Notes: generated from the letters alone by a model not told the origin. Shown: positions 52,456-61,590, counted from the first letter of the stretch. The stretch: 64,000 bases of DNA from CADCVW01 sp964251385 (GCA_964251385.1 CAXUJK010000001.1:248001-312000); one strand, 5' to 3'. Numbers and translations: made by a program.

Positions 52456-53823
52456 TTAGCGGCCGAGGAGGTGGTCGACCAGGTCGCCCAGCTTGCGGAA
52501 GCCGGTTAGCGTCATGCCCTGCCCTTCCCTGCCGAGCGACGCGGGGACGAGGGCGCGTTCGAAGCCGAGTTTGGCGGATTCCTTGAGACGCAGCGCGCCG
52601 TGAGCGACTGGGCGGAGTTCGCCGGACAGGGAGACCTCGCCGAACGCGATCGATTCGGGCGGGACCGGGCGTTCGGACAGAGCGGAGATCAGCGCGGCGG
52701 CGACCGCCAGATCGGCGGCGGGGTCGGAGAGGCGGTAGCCGCCGGCGATGTTGAGGTAGACTTCCGAGGTCGAGAAGCTGAGGCCGCAGCGGGCCTCGAG
52801 CACCGCGAGGATCATCGCAAGTCGGCCGCTGTCCCAGCCGACGACCGCGCGTCTAGGCGTGGCTCCGCTCGCGAGGCGGACGACGAGGGCCTGGATCTCG
52901 ACCAGCACGGGTCTGGTCCCTTCGAGCGCGGGGAAGACGGTTGAGCCGGACACCGCCTCGCCGCGTTCGGTCAGGAAGAGCGCGGACGGGTTGGCCACTT
53001 CGGCGAGCCCTCCCTCCTCCATCGCGAAGACGCCGATCTCGTCCGTCCCGCCGAAGCGGTTTTTCGCCGCCCGGAGGATGCGGTATTGGTGAGAGCGTTC
53101 GCCCTCGAAGCTCAGCACCGTGTCGACCATGTGTTCGAGCACGCGCGGGCCCGCGATCGCGCCGTCCTTGGTGACGTGCCCGACGAGCACGACCGCCGCG
53201 CTCGTTTCCTTGGCGAAGCGGATCAGCTCGCCCGCCGACGCGCGGACCTGCGACACGGTGCCCGCCGCGCCTTCGATGAGGTCCGAATGCATCGTCTGGA
53301 TCGAGTCGATAACGACCATTTCGAACGGGTGATCGGCGAGCGTGGTCAGGATGTCGCGGACCGACGTGGCGGCCGCGAGCTGCAGCGGGGCGTCGCCGAG
53401 CCCCAAGCGGCGGGCGCGGAGGCGGACCTGGTCCGCGGCTTCCTCGCCGGAAATGTAGGCGACGCGGCGGCCTGCGCTCGCCATGTGCGCGGCGGCCTGG
53501 AGCAGCAGCGTCGACTTGCCGATCCCCGGGTCGCCGCCGATCAGGGTGGCGGAGCCCGCGACGAGGCCCCCTCCGATCGCGCGATCGAATTCGGCGATGC
53601 CCGTCTTCATGCGCGGGGGGAGCGCGATCTCGGCGTCGAGGCCGACGAGAGTGACGGTGCGACCGCCCGAACGCAGGTCGTGCTTGGCCGCGAAGGGGGT
53701 CACGACGCCGCCCGCGTCCTCCACCAGCGTGTTCCATTCGGAACAGTCCGCGCACTGCCCCGCCCAGCGCGGCGACACGGAGCCGCAGGCCTGGCACACA
53801 TAGCGTTTCTTGGGTTTGGCCAT
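52456..53823 (-). CDS. radA: DNA repair protein RadA
   Basis: RecA-related ATPase with a role in recombinational repair and branch migration. The 455 residues contain a C4 zinc finger near the N terminus (CQACGSVSPRWAGQCADC), Walker A GDPGIGKSTLLLQ near 93-105, the RadA signature KNRFGGTDEIGVF near 248-260, and a Lon-protease-like C terminus. Between cvpA-cysS and the EEP gene, with repeat elements on both sides. Confidence 0.96.
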   Translation of the reverse strand: MAKPKKRYVCQACGSVSPRWAGQCADCSEWNTLVEDAGGVVTPFAAKHDLRSGGRTVTLVGLDAEIALPPRMKTGIAEFDRAIGGGLVAGSATLIGGDPGIGKSTLLLQAAAHMASAGRRVAYISGEEAADQVRLRARRLGLGDAPLQLAAATSVRDILTTLADHPFEMVVIDSIQTMHSDLIEGAAGTVSQVRASAGELIRFAKETSAAVVLVGHVTKDGAIAGPRVLEHMVDTVLSFEGERSHQYRILRAAKNRFGGTDEIGVFAMEEGGLAEVANPSALFLTERGEAVSGSTVFPALEGTRPVLVEIQALVVRLASGATPRRAVVGWDSGRLAMILAVLEARCGLSFSTSEVYLNIAGGYRLSDPAADLAVAAALISALSERPVPPESIAFGEVSLSGELRPVAHGALRLKESAKLGFERALVPASLGREGQGMTLTGFRKLGDLVDHLLGR

Positions 53824-53848
53824 CTCCGCTATGTAGCCACTACGGACG

Positions 53849-53936
53849 CGTCATCCCAGCGCATGCTGGGATCCCAGTGGCACAAGGTTGTCGGCAGATG
53901 AGTCTCCCTGAGATCCCAGCATACGCTGGGATGACG
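53849..53936. repeat. Intergenic inverted repeat, family B (GTCATCCCAGC), compound
   Basis: Two hairpins, CGTCATCCCAGC...GCTGGGATCC and GATCCCAGCATACGCTGGGATGACG, with outer GTCATCCCAGC and GCTGGGATGAC arms in inverted orientation across 88 bases. It separates the radA start from the EEP gene start. Confidence 0.8.
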
Positions 53937-53980
53937 GTGAATGGTTGACCCGCCCTGCTCCCTCCCCGCAAACGCGCCGC

Positions 53981-54676
53981 ATGATCACCGTGGCCTCCTA
54001 CAACATGCGCAAGGCGATCGGGACCGACCGGTTGCGGCGGCCCGAGCGGACGCTGGACGTGCTGTGCGAAGTCGACGCGGATATCGTCGCGCTGCAGGAA
54101 GCGGACCGTCGGATCGGGAAGCGGGCGAGCGCGATCCCTCGCGAGATGCTGGAAGCGCGATCGCCGTACAAGGTCGTGCCGTTCGACACGCGGCCGGACA
54201 GCATGGGTTGGCACGGCAATGCGCTGCTCGTGAAGAAGGATATCGAAGTGATAGCCTGCGAGGGATTGGAGCTGCCGACGCTCGAGCCGCGCGGCGCGGT
54301 GCTCGCTGACCTGCGGGTGGAGGGTAAGGACTTGCGGGTGGTGGGGATGCACCTCGATCTGTCGGGGCTGTGGCGGCGCCGGCAGGCGCGGGCGATCCTG
54401 GCCGCGCTTGAGGAACGGCCCGGCGATCCGCCCGTCGTGATGATGGGCGATCTGAACGAATGGAGCGCGCGCGGGGGGTGCCTGCGCGATTTCGGGCACG
54501 ATCACCGCTTCGCGCATACAGGGCGCAGTTTTCACGCGCGGCGGCCGGTGGTGGCGCTCGACCGGATCATGGTGAGCCGCGGGATCACGGTGCTCGCAAG
54601 CGGCGCGCACCACAGCGCGCGGGCGCGGCGGGCGAGCGATCACCTGCCGATCTGGGCGCGAGTGGCGGTGGGTTAG
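53981..54676 (+). CDS. Endonuclease/exonuclease/phosphatase family protein
   Basis: A 231-residue hydrolase of the EEP superfamily. Visible motifs are SYNMRKAIGTDR at the N terminus, VDADIVALQEADRR near 29-42 (metal Glu), GDLNEW near 154-159, and the terminal SDHLPIWARV (catalytic His). The substrate could be a phospholipid, an inositol phosphate or DNA. ATG at 53981 (MITVASYN) is preferred over the leader at 53945. Confidence 0.87.
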   Translation: MITVASYNMRKAIGTDRLRRPERTLDVLCEVDADIVALQEADRRIGKRASAIPREMLEARSPYKVVPFDTRPDSMGWHGNALLVKKDIEVIACEGLELPTLEPRGAVLADLRVEGKDLRVVGMHLDLSGLWRRRQARAILAALEERPGDPPVVMMGDLNEWSARGGCLRDFGHDHRFAHTGRSFHARRPVVALDRIMVSRGITVLASGAHHSARARRASDHLPIWARVAVG

Positions 54677-54690
54677 TCACCAACAGCCTC

Positions 54691-54804
54691 GTCATCCCGG
54701 CGAAGGCCGGGACCCAAGACCCACGTGCCTCGAAGTGCATAAGCGAAACGCGCAACCGCATGTCGGAAATCGAGGTCTTGGGTCCCGGCCTGCGCCCGGA
54801 TGAC
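54691..54804. repeat. Intergenic inverted repeat, family B, long compound copy
   Basis: GTCATCCCGGCGAAGGCCGGGACCCAAGAC and, on the other side, the inverse GGTCTTGGGTCCCGGCCTGCGCCCGGATGAC form about 30-base imperfect arms with a 55-base centre. It lies between the EEP gene and the serine hydrolase gene, which end towards each other. Confidence 0.75.
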
Positions 54805-54810
54805 GCTGGG

Positions 54811-56115
54811 CTAATTTCCGGCGGCGGCTTCGGCCGGGACGGTCGCGAGCGTCACGGGCGGAACCGGGAGGACGGGCGCGGGCACCTGCCCCTTGGGCGT
54901 GTCGAGCCCGATCCAGTCGCGGCGGTCGAGGCCGTAGAGCATGTCGAGAATTTCAAACTCGAGCCCCCACGGCTGGCCCGAGCCCGAGTTCCACAACGCC
55001 ACGACGCCGCTGCGGCGGACGGGGTCGAACATGATCGAGGCGCGGTAGCCGCTGATGCCGCCGTGGTGGCCGACGATGCGGCGGCCGGCATAGTCGTAGG
55101 TGCGCCAGCCGAGCGCGTAGTGCGAATTGCCGATGCGCTCGCGGAATTTGCGCTGGCGGCGTTCCTCGCGAGGCGTCGCGACGCGGGGTTCGTGGAGCGC
55201 GGACAGGACGGCGGGCGGGAGCGCGCGCGGGGTTTCGCCCATCTGCGCCTGCATCCATCTGGCGAGGTCGCGGATCGAACTGTTGACGCCGCCCGCGGCG
55301 GGGACCCGGTAGTAAGCTTCGGAAAGGCCGCGCTGCTGCGGGCGGCCCCCGCCGTCGTGCGGGCGCGCCCAGCTGGGCGAGGCGACAAGGCCGTTAAGCG
55401 ACACGCTCGCCGATTTCATGCCGAGCGGTCCGAACAGGCGGGTTTTCGCCACGTCCTCGTACGGCGCGCCCGCGACCTTCTCGACGAGTTCGCTCGACGC
55501 GTCGTAACCGACGTTCTGGTACGCGTGACACGTGCCGACGGGGCAGATCAGCGGCAGCGTCGCGAGCTTCGCGCGCAGGAAACGGGGGTCGCCGCCGTCC
55601 TCCAGGCTCGGGTCCTCGGCATTGGCGGGAATGCCGATCCGGTGGGTCAGCACGTCCGTTACGGTGGCGCGCGCTTCGTTGCCGCCCGCCAGATGGAGGG
55701 ACGTCGCATACTTGGTGACGGGATCGCCAAGGCTGAGCTTGCCGTCATACGCGAGGCCAGCGACGAGCGTGGAGGCCACCCCCTTCGACACGGACGCCCA
55801 GCGGAACACGGTGTCCGCGGTGACCGGATCGCCCGACCCACGCAGCGTCTCGCCGTAGCCGCGCAGGTAGGTGACCTGCCCGTCCTCGACGATGCCGATC
55901 GCGAGGCCGACCATCGAATTGTCGGTGATCAGGCGTTTCAGGCGGGCATCGACGCGCGGGTAGTCGACCATGCGCGGCGCGGCCGGTTTCGCCGGGGTCG
56001 GAGCCGCTGCCGCCTTCGCGGGTGCGGGCGCGGCGACCTCCTCCGGGCCTTGCGTCATCGCGACGAGCATGGCCAGCCCCGCGACGATCGCGCCACCTCC
56101 GATCCAGATCCTCAA
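54811..56115 (-). CDS. Serine hydrolase of the beta-lactamase / class C PBP family
   Basis: An exported protein of 434 residues with an N-terminal membrane or signal segment, an Ala/Pro-rich linker at about 28-46, and the catalytic motifs SxxK (SVSK near 109) and YxN (YQN near 202), plus HHGG near 345 in place of KTG, typical of class C-like esterases and DD-peptidases. Transport to the periplasm is likely. The substrate may be peptidoglycan or an ester. Confidence 0.88.
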   Translation of the reverse strand: MRIWIGGGAIVAGLAMLVAMTQGPEEVAAPAPAKAAAAPTPAKPAAPRMVDYPRVDARLKRLITDNSMVGLAIGIVEDGQVTYLRGYGETLRGSGDPVTADTVFRWASVSKGVASTLVAGLAYDGKLSLGDPVTKYATSLHLAGGNEARATVTDVLTHRIGIPANAEDPSLEDGGDPRFLRAKLATLPLICPVGTCHAYQNVGYDASSELVEKVAGAPYEDVAKTRLFGPLGMKSASVSLNGLVASPSWARPHDGGGRPQQRGLSEAYYRVPAAGGVNSSIRDLARWMQAQMGETPRALPPAVLSALHEPRVATPREERRQRKFRERIGNSHYALGWRTYDYAGRRIVGHHGGISGYRASIMFDPVRRSGVVALWNSGSGQPWGLEFEILDMLYGLDRRDWIGLDTPKGQVPAPVLPVPPVTLATVPAEAAAGN

Positions 56116-56258
56116 CGCGTGTTCCCCATGGCCGCCGTTATGTTGGCACCCCGGTCAACTGGCTACAAGGCTTGCGACAGTCCGTGGGCGCGGCGCGCCG
56201 AGGCTGGCCAGTGCGCCCCAAGCGGCCTAGAACCGCGGATGCGCTAGGGAGGCGCCGC

Positions 56259-56594
56259 ATGCATTTTCTACGAACCCTGTTCTGGGTGATCATCGCGGTC
56301 GGGCTGCTGATCTTCGCGCGGCAGAACAACCAGGCGGTCACGGTGCAGCTTTGGGGCGGGTTGCAGGCGGACGTCAAATTGTGGCTGCTGGTCGTCGCGC
56401 CGTTCCTGCTCGGGTTCCTGCCGACCTGGGTCTTCCATCGCATCAGCGTGTGGCAGGCGCGGCGGCGCGCGGAGGCGGCAGCGCAGCGCGCGGCCGACAT
56501 GCCGCTGTATCGGCCCCTGCCCTCAACATCTGCGCCCGACCGAGCCGTGTCCGCACCCGAGCCTGGACACCCCAAGATCGTGGTCAATCCTTGA
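56259..56594 (+). CDS. LapA family (DUF1049) inner-membrane protein
   Basis: A 111-residue protein with two membrane segments (about 3-20 and 43-62), the pattern FARQNNQAVTVQLWG, and a basic cytoplasmic region WQARRRAEAAAQRAADMP typical of LapA, which helps control LPS synthesis. GGGAGGCGCCGC precedes the ATG. Its TGA stop overlaps the TTG start of pyrF (TTGA). Confidence 0.84.
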   Translation: MHFLRTLFWVIIAVGLLIFARQNNQAVTVQLWGGLQADVKLWLLVVAPFLLGFLPTWVFHRISVWQARRRAEAAAQRAADMPLYRPLPSTSAPDRAVSAPEPGHPKIVVNP

Positions 56595-57265
56595 CCAGCC
56601 CGATCTTCGTCGCGCTCGACACGCCCGATCTGGCGCGCGCGCATGGTCTGGCGGCGCGGGTGCGCAATCATGTCGGCGGGATCAAGCTGGGACTCGAGTT
56701 CTTCGCCGCGAACGGTCGCGCGGGCGTGCGCGACATGGCGCAGATCGGGCTGCCGATCTTCCTCGATCTGAAGTTCCACGACATTCCGAACACGGTGGGC
56801 AAGGCGATCCAGGCGCTGCGGCCGTTGAACCCCGCCGTGCTGACGGTGCACGCGGCCGGCGGGCGGGCGATGATGGAGGATGCCAAGGCGGCCGCGCCCG
56901 CGGGAACAAAGGTGGTCGCGGTAACCGTGCTGACCAGCCTGGACGGCGACGATCTGGGAAGCGTCGGGTGCGACCGCGACGCGCATGCGCAGGTGATGCG
57001 GCTGACCGGCTTGGCGCGCGACGCGGGGTTGGACGGGGTGGTCCTGTCGGGCGCGGAGGTCGCCGATGCACGCAAGCTTTGGCCCGGCGGGTATTTGGTC
57101 GTGCCCGGCGTGCGCCCCGCGGGGAACGACGCGGGCGATCAGAAGCGGGTCATGACGCCGCGCGCGGCGTTGGACGCGGGGGCGTCGATGCTCGTCGTGG
57201 GGCGGCCGATCACGGGCTCGGACGACCCGGACGCCGCGGCGCGCGCGATCTCGGCGACATTGTAA
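56591..57265 (+). CDS. pyrF: Orotidine 5'-phosphate decarboxylase
   Basis: Last step of UMP synthesis. The 224-residue TIM-barrel protein has SPIFVALDTPD at the N terminus, GIKLGLEFF, the active-site DLKFHDIPNTV, and the phosphate-binding VVPGVRP and VVGRPI near the end. TTG at 56591 is chosen because it starts the conserved core and overlaps the lapA stop. It is followed 12 bases later by accD; trpF, trpB and trpA are not present between them. Confidence 0.95.
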   Translation: MTSPIFVALDTPDLARAHGLAARVRNHVGGIKLGLEFFAANGRAGVRDMAQIGLPIFLDLKFHDIPNTVGKAIQALRPLNPAVLTVHAAGGRAMMEDAKAAAPAGTKVVAVTVLTSLDGDDLGSVGCDRDAHAQVMRLTGLARDAGLDGVVLSGAEVADARKLWPGGYLVVPGVRPAGNDAGDQKRVMTPRAALDAGASMLVVGRPITGSDDPDAAARAISATL

Positions 57266-57277
57266 GGACGTGCGCGC

Positions 57278-58132
57278 ATGAGCTGGCTCAACAAGGTTCG
57301 GCGGAACATCCCGTTCCTGCCCAAGCGGCCGACGCCCGACAATCTGTGGCACAAGTGCCCGGAATGCCGGACGCTGGTGTTCGTCAAGGAATATGAGGAG
57401 AACGGCCTCGTCTGCCCCCGGTGCGAGCATCACGGGCGCATCGGGGCGCACCGGCGGTTCGACATGCTGTTCGACGCGGGCACGATGCGGCTCATCCCCG
57501 CACCGGGGGTGCGCGAGGATCCGCTCAGGTTCCGCGATCAGAAGCGATATGCGGATCGCCTGCGAAGCGCGCGGGCCAAGACGGGCGAGTCCGACGCGTT
57601 GATCAACGCACGCGGCGAGATCGAGGGCGAACGCGCGGTGGTGGGGGTGCAGGATTTCGCGTTCATGGGCGGGTCGATGGGGCTGGCGGTGGGCGCGGCG
57701 TTCGTGGCAGGCGCGCGGGCGGCGATCGACGACCGCTGCCCCTACATCGTCTTCACCGCGGCGGGCGGCGCGCGCATGCAGGAGGGGATACTTTCGCTGA
57801 TGCAGATGCCCAAGACGACGGTGGCGATCGCCGAGCTGCGCGAGGCGGGGGTGCCGTACATCGTCGTCATGACCGACCCGACGACGGGCGGCGTCACCGC
57901 GTCGTACGCGATGCTGGGCGACGTGCAGATCGCCGAACCCGGCGCGTTGATCGGGTTCGCGGGGCAACGCGTGATCGAACAGACAATACGGGAAAAGCTG
58001 CCCGAAGGATTTCAGCGGTCGGAATATCTGCTCGAGCACGGGATGCTGGACATGGTCGTGCACCGGCACCAGCTGAAGAAGACGCTGGCGGGGTTGATCG
58101 CGTATCTGCGACCGCGTGAGCAAGCGGCTTGA
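57278..58132 (+). CDS. accD: Acetyl-CoA carboxylase carboxyltransferase subunit beta
   Basis: Partner of AccA. The 284 residues start with the C4 zinc finger (CPEC near 27, CPRC near 48), followed by DPLRFRDQKRYADRL and MGGSMGLAVGAAFVAGARAA. GGARMQEG and AEPGALIGFAGQRVIEQTI are conserved. It precedes folC, an order shared with many alphaproteobacteria. Confidence 0.97.
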   Translation: MSWLNKVRRNIPFLPKRPTPDNLWHKCPECRTLVFVKEYEENGLVCPRCEHHGRIGAHRRFDMLFDAGTMRLIPAPGVREDPLRFRDQKRYADRLRSARAKTGESDALINARGEIEGERAVVGVQDFAFMGGSMGLAVGAAFVAGARAAIDDRCPYIVFTAAGGARMQEGILSLMQMPKTTVAIAELREAGVPYIVVMTDPTTGGVTASYAMLGDVQIAEPGALIGFAGQRVIEQTIREKLPEGFQRSEYLLEHGMLDMVVHRHQLKKTLAGLIAYLRPREQAA

Positions 58133-58140
58133 ATCACCTC

Positions 58141-58226
58141 GTCATCCCGGCGCAGGCCGGGATCTCGGCGAGGTTCGACTGCCGGACGTTGTGTTCCCCT
58201 GAGATCCCGGCCTCCGCCGGGATGAC
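58141..58226. repeat. Intergenic inverted repeat, family B, between accD and folC
   Basis: GTCATCCCGGCGCAGGCCGGGATCTC and GAGATCCCGGCCTCCGCCGGGATGAC form about 26-base near-perfect inverted arms with a 34-base centre. The element ends only 6 bases before the folC ATG and therefore lies where the folC ribosome-binding site would be. Confidence 0.85.
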
Positions 58227-58232
58227 GGGTTG

Positions 58233-59549
58233 ATGGATTTCGCCCGATCCGCCGACCCCGCGGTCCAGCACGAACTCGACCGCCTCGCCGCCTTGTCGCC
58301 GGGCGGCGACGTGCTCGGTCTCGAACGCATCACGCGGTTGCTCGGGCGGCTGGGCGATCCGCATCGGAGCCTGCCTCCGGTGTTCCACGTCGCCGGGACT
58401 AACGGCAAGGGTTCGACCTGCGCGTTCATGCGCGCGGCATTGGAAGCGGCGGGCTTGCGCGTTCATGTCTACACGAGCCCGCATCTGGTGCGCTTCAACG
58501 AGCGCATCCGCTTGGGCGGCACGCTGATCAAGGACGCGCATCTCGCCGCCTTGCTGGCGGAGGTTTTCGAGGCGTGCGGGGAGATCGGTCCGAGCTTCTT
58601 CGAAGTCACGACCGTCGCCGCTTTCCTGGCATTCGCGCGCGCGCCGGCGGATGCTTGCGTCATCGAAGTGGGATTGGGCGGCCGATTGGACGCGACCAAC
58701 GTGATCGACGAGCCTGCCGCAACCGGGATCGCGGGGCTCGGGCTCGACCATCAGCAATTCCTGGGCGACACGATCGGCCAAGTGGCGCGGGAAAAGGCAG
58801 GCATCGCCAAGACGGGGGCGCCGCTGGTGACGCAAGCCTATGCTCCGGCAGTCGCGCGGATCATCGGAGAGACGGCCGCCGCGGCCGGTGCGCACTGGAT
58901 GCCGCGCGGGGAGTCCTGGAACGCCGCGTCCGCTGACCATAATCTGCGCTACAGCGACGGGGCCGGAACGCTCGACCTGCCGCTGCCCTGGCTGGCGGGC
59001 GCGCACCAGGCGGATAATGCGGCGCTCGCGGTCGCGATGATCCGGCATCAGGATGCCGTCGCGGTGCCCGCGTCCGCGCTGCAGGCCGCGATGGATGGTG
59101 CCGAGTGGCCGGCGCGGCTGCAGCGCCTGCGGAACGGACCGCTGACGGCGCGGCTGCCCGAGAGGTCCGACGCATGGCTGGACGGGGCGCACAATCCGGC
59201 GGCGGCGCGGGTCGTCGCCGAGTTCCTGAAGACTGCCGTACGGCCCGGCCGTGCGCTGCACATCGTCTGCGGGCTGCTCGCCAACAAGGATGCGGCGGGG
59301 GTGCTGAAGCCGCTACTGACGCTCGACGCGGCGTTCCACGCCGTGCCGGTACCCGGTCATGCGCACCATGCACCCGGCGCTCTGGCGGCGCTGATCACGC
59401 AAGGAGGTCGCCGGGCGTACGAAGCGACGGACGTGGCCTCCGCCTTCGAACGGATCGCCGCCCTTGCCGATGCCCCGGCGGTTCTCGTCATGGGTTCGCT
59501 CTACCTCGCCGGAGAGGTGCTGCGCGACAACGGACAGTCGCCGACCTAG
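58233..59549 (+). CDS. folC: Bifunctional folylpolyglutamate synthase/dihydrofolate synthase
   Basis: A 438-residue Mur-ligase-related enzyme that adds glutamate to folates. The P-loop VAGTNGKGSTCAF near 50-62 and the FolC segment YTSPHLVRFNERIRLGG near 79-95, plus GLGGRLDATNVIDEP and LGLDHQQFLGDTIGQVAREKAGI near 146-195, place it in the family. ATG at 58233 is chosen over TTG at 58230. There is no clear Shine-Dalgarno sequence because the repeat element abuts it. Confidence 0.95.
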   Translation: MDFARSADPAVQHELDRLAALSPGGDVLGLERITRLLGRLGDPHRSLPPVFHVAGTNGKGSTCAFMRAALEAAGLRVHVYTSPHLVRFNERIRLGGTLIKDAHLAALLAEVFEACGEIGPSFFEVTTVAAFLAFARAPADACVIEVGLGGRLDATNVIDEPAATGIAGLGLDHQQFLGDTIGQVAREKAGIAKTGAPLVTQAYAPAVARIIGETAAAAGAHWMPRGESWNAASADHNLRYSDGAGTLDLPLPWLAGAHQADNAALAVAMIRHQDAVAVPASALQAAMDGAEWPARLQRLRNGPLTARLPERSDAWLDGAHNPAAARVVAEFLKTAVRPGRALHIVCGLLANKDAAGVLKPLLTLDAAFHAVPVPGHAHHAPGALAALITQGGRRAYEATDVASAFERIAALADAPAVLVMGSLYLAGEVLRDNGQSPT

Positions 59550-59701
59550 CGTCGGCTGCGCGGCACCACTTCGACCAGCACATAGGCGATGCTTCCCGCG
59601 ATCGGCAGCAGCATGATCGCGAACAGCCAGATCTGCTTGGCACCCGTGCGCACCGCGTGCGCGACGCACACGATCTGGAGCAGGATGGTAGCGATCAGCA
59701 T
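59546..59701 (-). CDS. PLDc_N-like small membrane protein, 51 residues
   Basis: Frame MLIATILLQIVCVAHAVRTG, then KQIWLFAIMLLPIAGSIAYVLVEVVPRSRR. Two membrane segments with the pattern W-FAIMLLPIAGSIAYVLVEV match the short phospholipase D-nuclease N-terminal (PLDc_N) domain proteins. GTG at 59707 is an alternative start. It overlaps the folC stop by four bases and lies 8 bases downstream of the permease gene, so it is probably co-transcribed with it. Not visible as a long frame. Confidence 0.72.
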   Translation of the reverse strand: MLIATILLQIVCVAHAVRTGAKQIWLFAIMLLPIAGSIAYVLVEVVPRSRR

Positions 59702-59709
59702 CGGCACGG

Positions 59710-61074
59710 CTAGGCGACCGCCTCGCCGTCGGTGCGGACGTCGCCCGCGCCTTCCTTGCCGGCGGTGCCGATCGAGCTGTCGACCAGCCCCGAACGCATC
59801 ATCAGCCAGAACAGCAGGATGCCCGGCACGGCGGCGGCCGTGGTGAGGAGGTAGAAGTTGGCATAACCCATGCTCTCGACGAGCGAGCCCGCGGTCGTCC
59901 CCGTCACCACGCGCCCGACGACGCTCGTCGCGGCCGAAATCAGCGCGTACTGGGACGCGGTGAAGCGCAGGTCGCACAGCGCGGAGAAGTAGGCGACGAC
60001 CGTGACCCCTCCAATGCCGCTGGCGATGTTCTCGAACCCGATCGCGCCCGCGAGCCCCGCGTTGCTGTGCCCCGCCTGCGCCAGCAGGACGAAGGTGAAG
60101 TTCGACACGCCCATCAGGATCAGGCTGATCAGCACCGATCGCTTCATTCCGAGCTTGGAATACATGATCCCGCCGATGAAGATGCCGATCAGGTACGCCC
60201 AGAAACCGACGCCGACGTCGTAGATCGCGATCTCGTCGTTGGTGAAACCCTGATCGTCGAGCAGCAGGCGGAGCGTTAGCTGGCCCAGCGTGTCGCCGAT
60301 CTTGTGGAGCAGGATGAACAGCAGGACGAGAAACGCGCCCTGCCGTTGGAAGAATTCCGTGAAGGGGCGGTAGATCGCCTGAAACCCCGCGATCAGGCCC
60401 TTGCGCACCGCGGCTTCGCGGCGGCGGGCGGGCTCGCCGAACAAAAGGCCGGTGATCATGGCGGGCAGCGCGAACACGGCGCAGGCGAGATAGGCGGCCT
60501 CCCACCCGACGCGGGCGGCGAGGACCAGCGCCAGCGCGCCGGCGGCGACCGAGCCGATGCGCCAGCCATATTGGTTCATGCCCGACCCGACGCCGAGCTG
60601 GCGCGGTTGCAGGATCTCGATGCGGTACGCGTCGATGACGATGTCGAAGGTCGCGCCCGCGATGCCGACGAGGATCGCGGCATAGGCCGTGGTGAGGAGG
60701 CTGGCGGACGGGTCGACGAACGCGAGGTTGGCGACCGCGGCCATGACGAACAGTCCGGCCAAGATCAGCCAGGAGACGCGTTGGCCGAGGCGGCCGATCA
60801 ACGGAAGCTTGAACCCGTCGACGATCCACGCCCACAGAAACTTGAGGTTGTAGGCGAGGAAGACGAGCGCGAAGGTCGTGATGTCGGACTTCTTCAATCC
60901 GTCCTGCGAAAGCCGCGTCGTCAGCGTCGCGCCGATCATGGCGTAGGGAAACCCCGAAGACACGCCGAGGAAGAAGGCCGCGATCGGCTCGCGTTCCACA
61001 TAAGGCCGCACGCTGTCGGGCAAGTTCGCGCGCCAACCCGTAGCGATCGGCATGTCGGCGCGCAGGTCGGTCAA
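59710..61074 (-). CDS. AmpG-like MFS muropeptide permease
   Basis: A 454-residue MFS transporter with twelve spans. Sequence patterns include GVSSGFPYAMIGATLTTRL near 37-55 and a DIVIDAYRIEIL near 143-154, as in AmpG-type permeases that import GlcNAc-anhydro-MurNAc peptides. TTG start at 61074, with ATG at 61053 as an alternative. The LD-carboxypeptidase and Mpl-like genes in the same window fit a recycling role, but substrate assignment is from family resemblance. Confidence 0.82.
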   Translation of the reverse strand: MTDLRADMPIATGWRANLPDSVRPYVEREPIAAFFLGVSSGFPYAMIGATLTTRLSQDGLKKSDITTFALVFLAYNLKFLWAWIVDGFKLPLIGRLGQRVSWLILAGLFVMAAVANLAFVDPSASLLTTAYAAILVGIAGATFDIVIDAYRIEILQPRQLGVGSGMNQYGWRIGSVAAGALALVLAARVGWEAAYLACAVFALPAMITGLLFGEPARRREAAVRKGLIAGFQAIYRPFTEFFQRQGAFLVLLFILLHKIGDTLGQLTLRLLLDDQGFTNDEIAIYDVGVGFWAYLIGIFIGGIMYSKLGMKRSVLISLILMGVSNFTFVLLAQAGHSNAGLAGAIGFENIASGIGGVTVVAYFSALCDLRFTASQYALISAATSVVGRVVTGTTAGSLVESMGYANFYLLTTAAAVPGILLFWLMMRSGLVDSSIGTAGKEGAGDVRTDGEAVA

Positions 61075-61149
61075 GCTTCAGTCCCCCAAATACGAAAGAT
61101 CGCGTCCTAGCGGGTTCGCGAACCTTGCATAGACTTGGTAACCGATGCG

Positions 61150-61590
61150 TTAACCGTAACTGGCCGCGCCCGCGTAGAAGCTGAGCCCCGGCACGTCCTT
61201 GGCCGGCTTGTCGCCCGCCAGCCTACGATCGATCGCATCGAGCGCCGCCTTTAGCGTGCGTTCGCTGTACGGCTTCAGCAGGCACGCCATCGCCGCGCTT
61301 TCGCCTTCGGGCGGACATGTGCCGCTGACGAACAGCACGGGCAGGCCTTTCGTGGCGGCGTAGCGCGCTACGTCGAGGCCGGTACGCACGCCGGTCAGCG
61401 CGATGTCGGTGAGGACAAGGTCGAGGCTTTCCGCATCCATGATCGCGATCGCGTCCGCGCAGCGATCCACGGTGGCGGCGACGACATAGCCGTCCGCGCG
61501 CAACGACATCTCGTTGTCGAACGCGACCAGCGGCTCGTCTTCGACGATGAGCAGGCGGTTGATGAGGCGCTTGCGGCGTCCGAAGAGCAT
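61150..61590 (-). CDS. Response regulator receiver-domain protein
   Basis: A 146-residue single-domain regulator with acidic residues in IVEDEPLVAFDNE, the phosphoacceptor Asp in LVLTDIALTG near 61, and Lys in LLKPYSERTL near 106. There is no DNA-binding or output domain, so it probably signals through a protein partner. ATG at 61590; the larger upstream frame overlaps the divergent RluB-like gene and is a shadow. Confidence 0.88.
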   Translation of the reverse strand: MLFGRRKRLINRLLIVEDEPLVAFDNEMSLRADGYVVAATVDRCADAIAIMDAESLDLVLTDIALTGVRTGLDVARYAATKGLPVLFVSGTCPPEGESAAMACLLKPYSERTLKAALDAIDRRLAGDKPAKDVPGLSFYAGAASYG

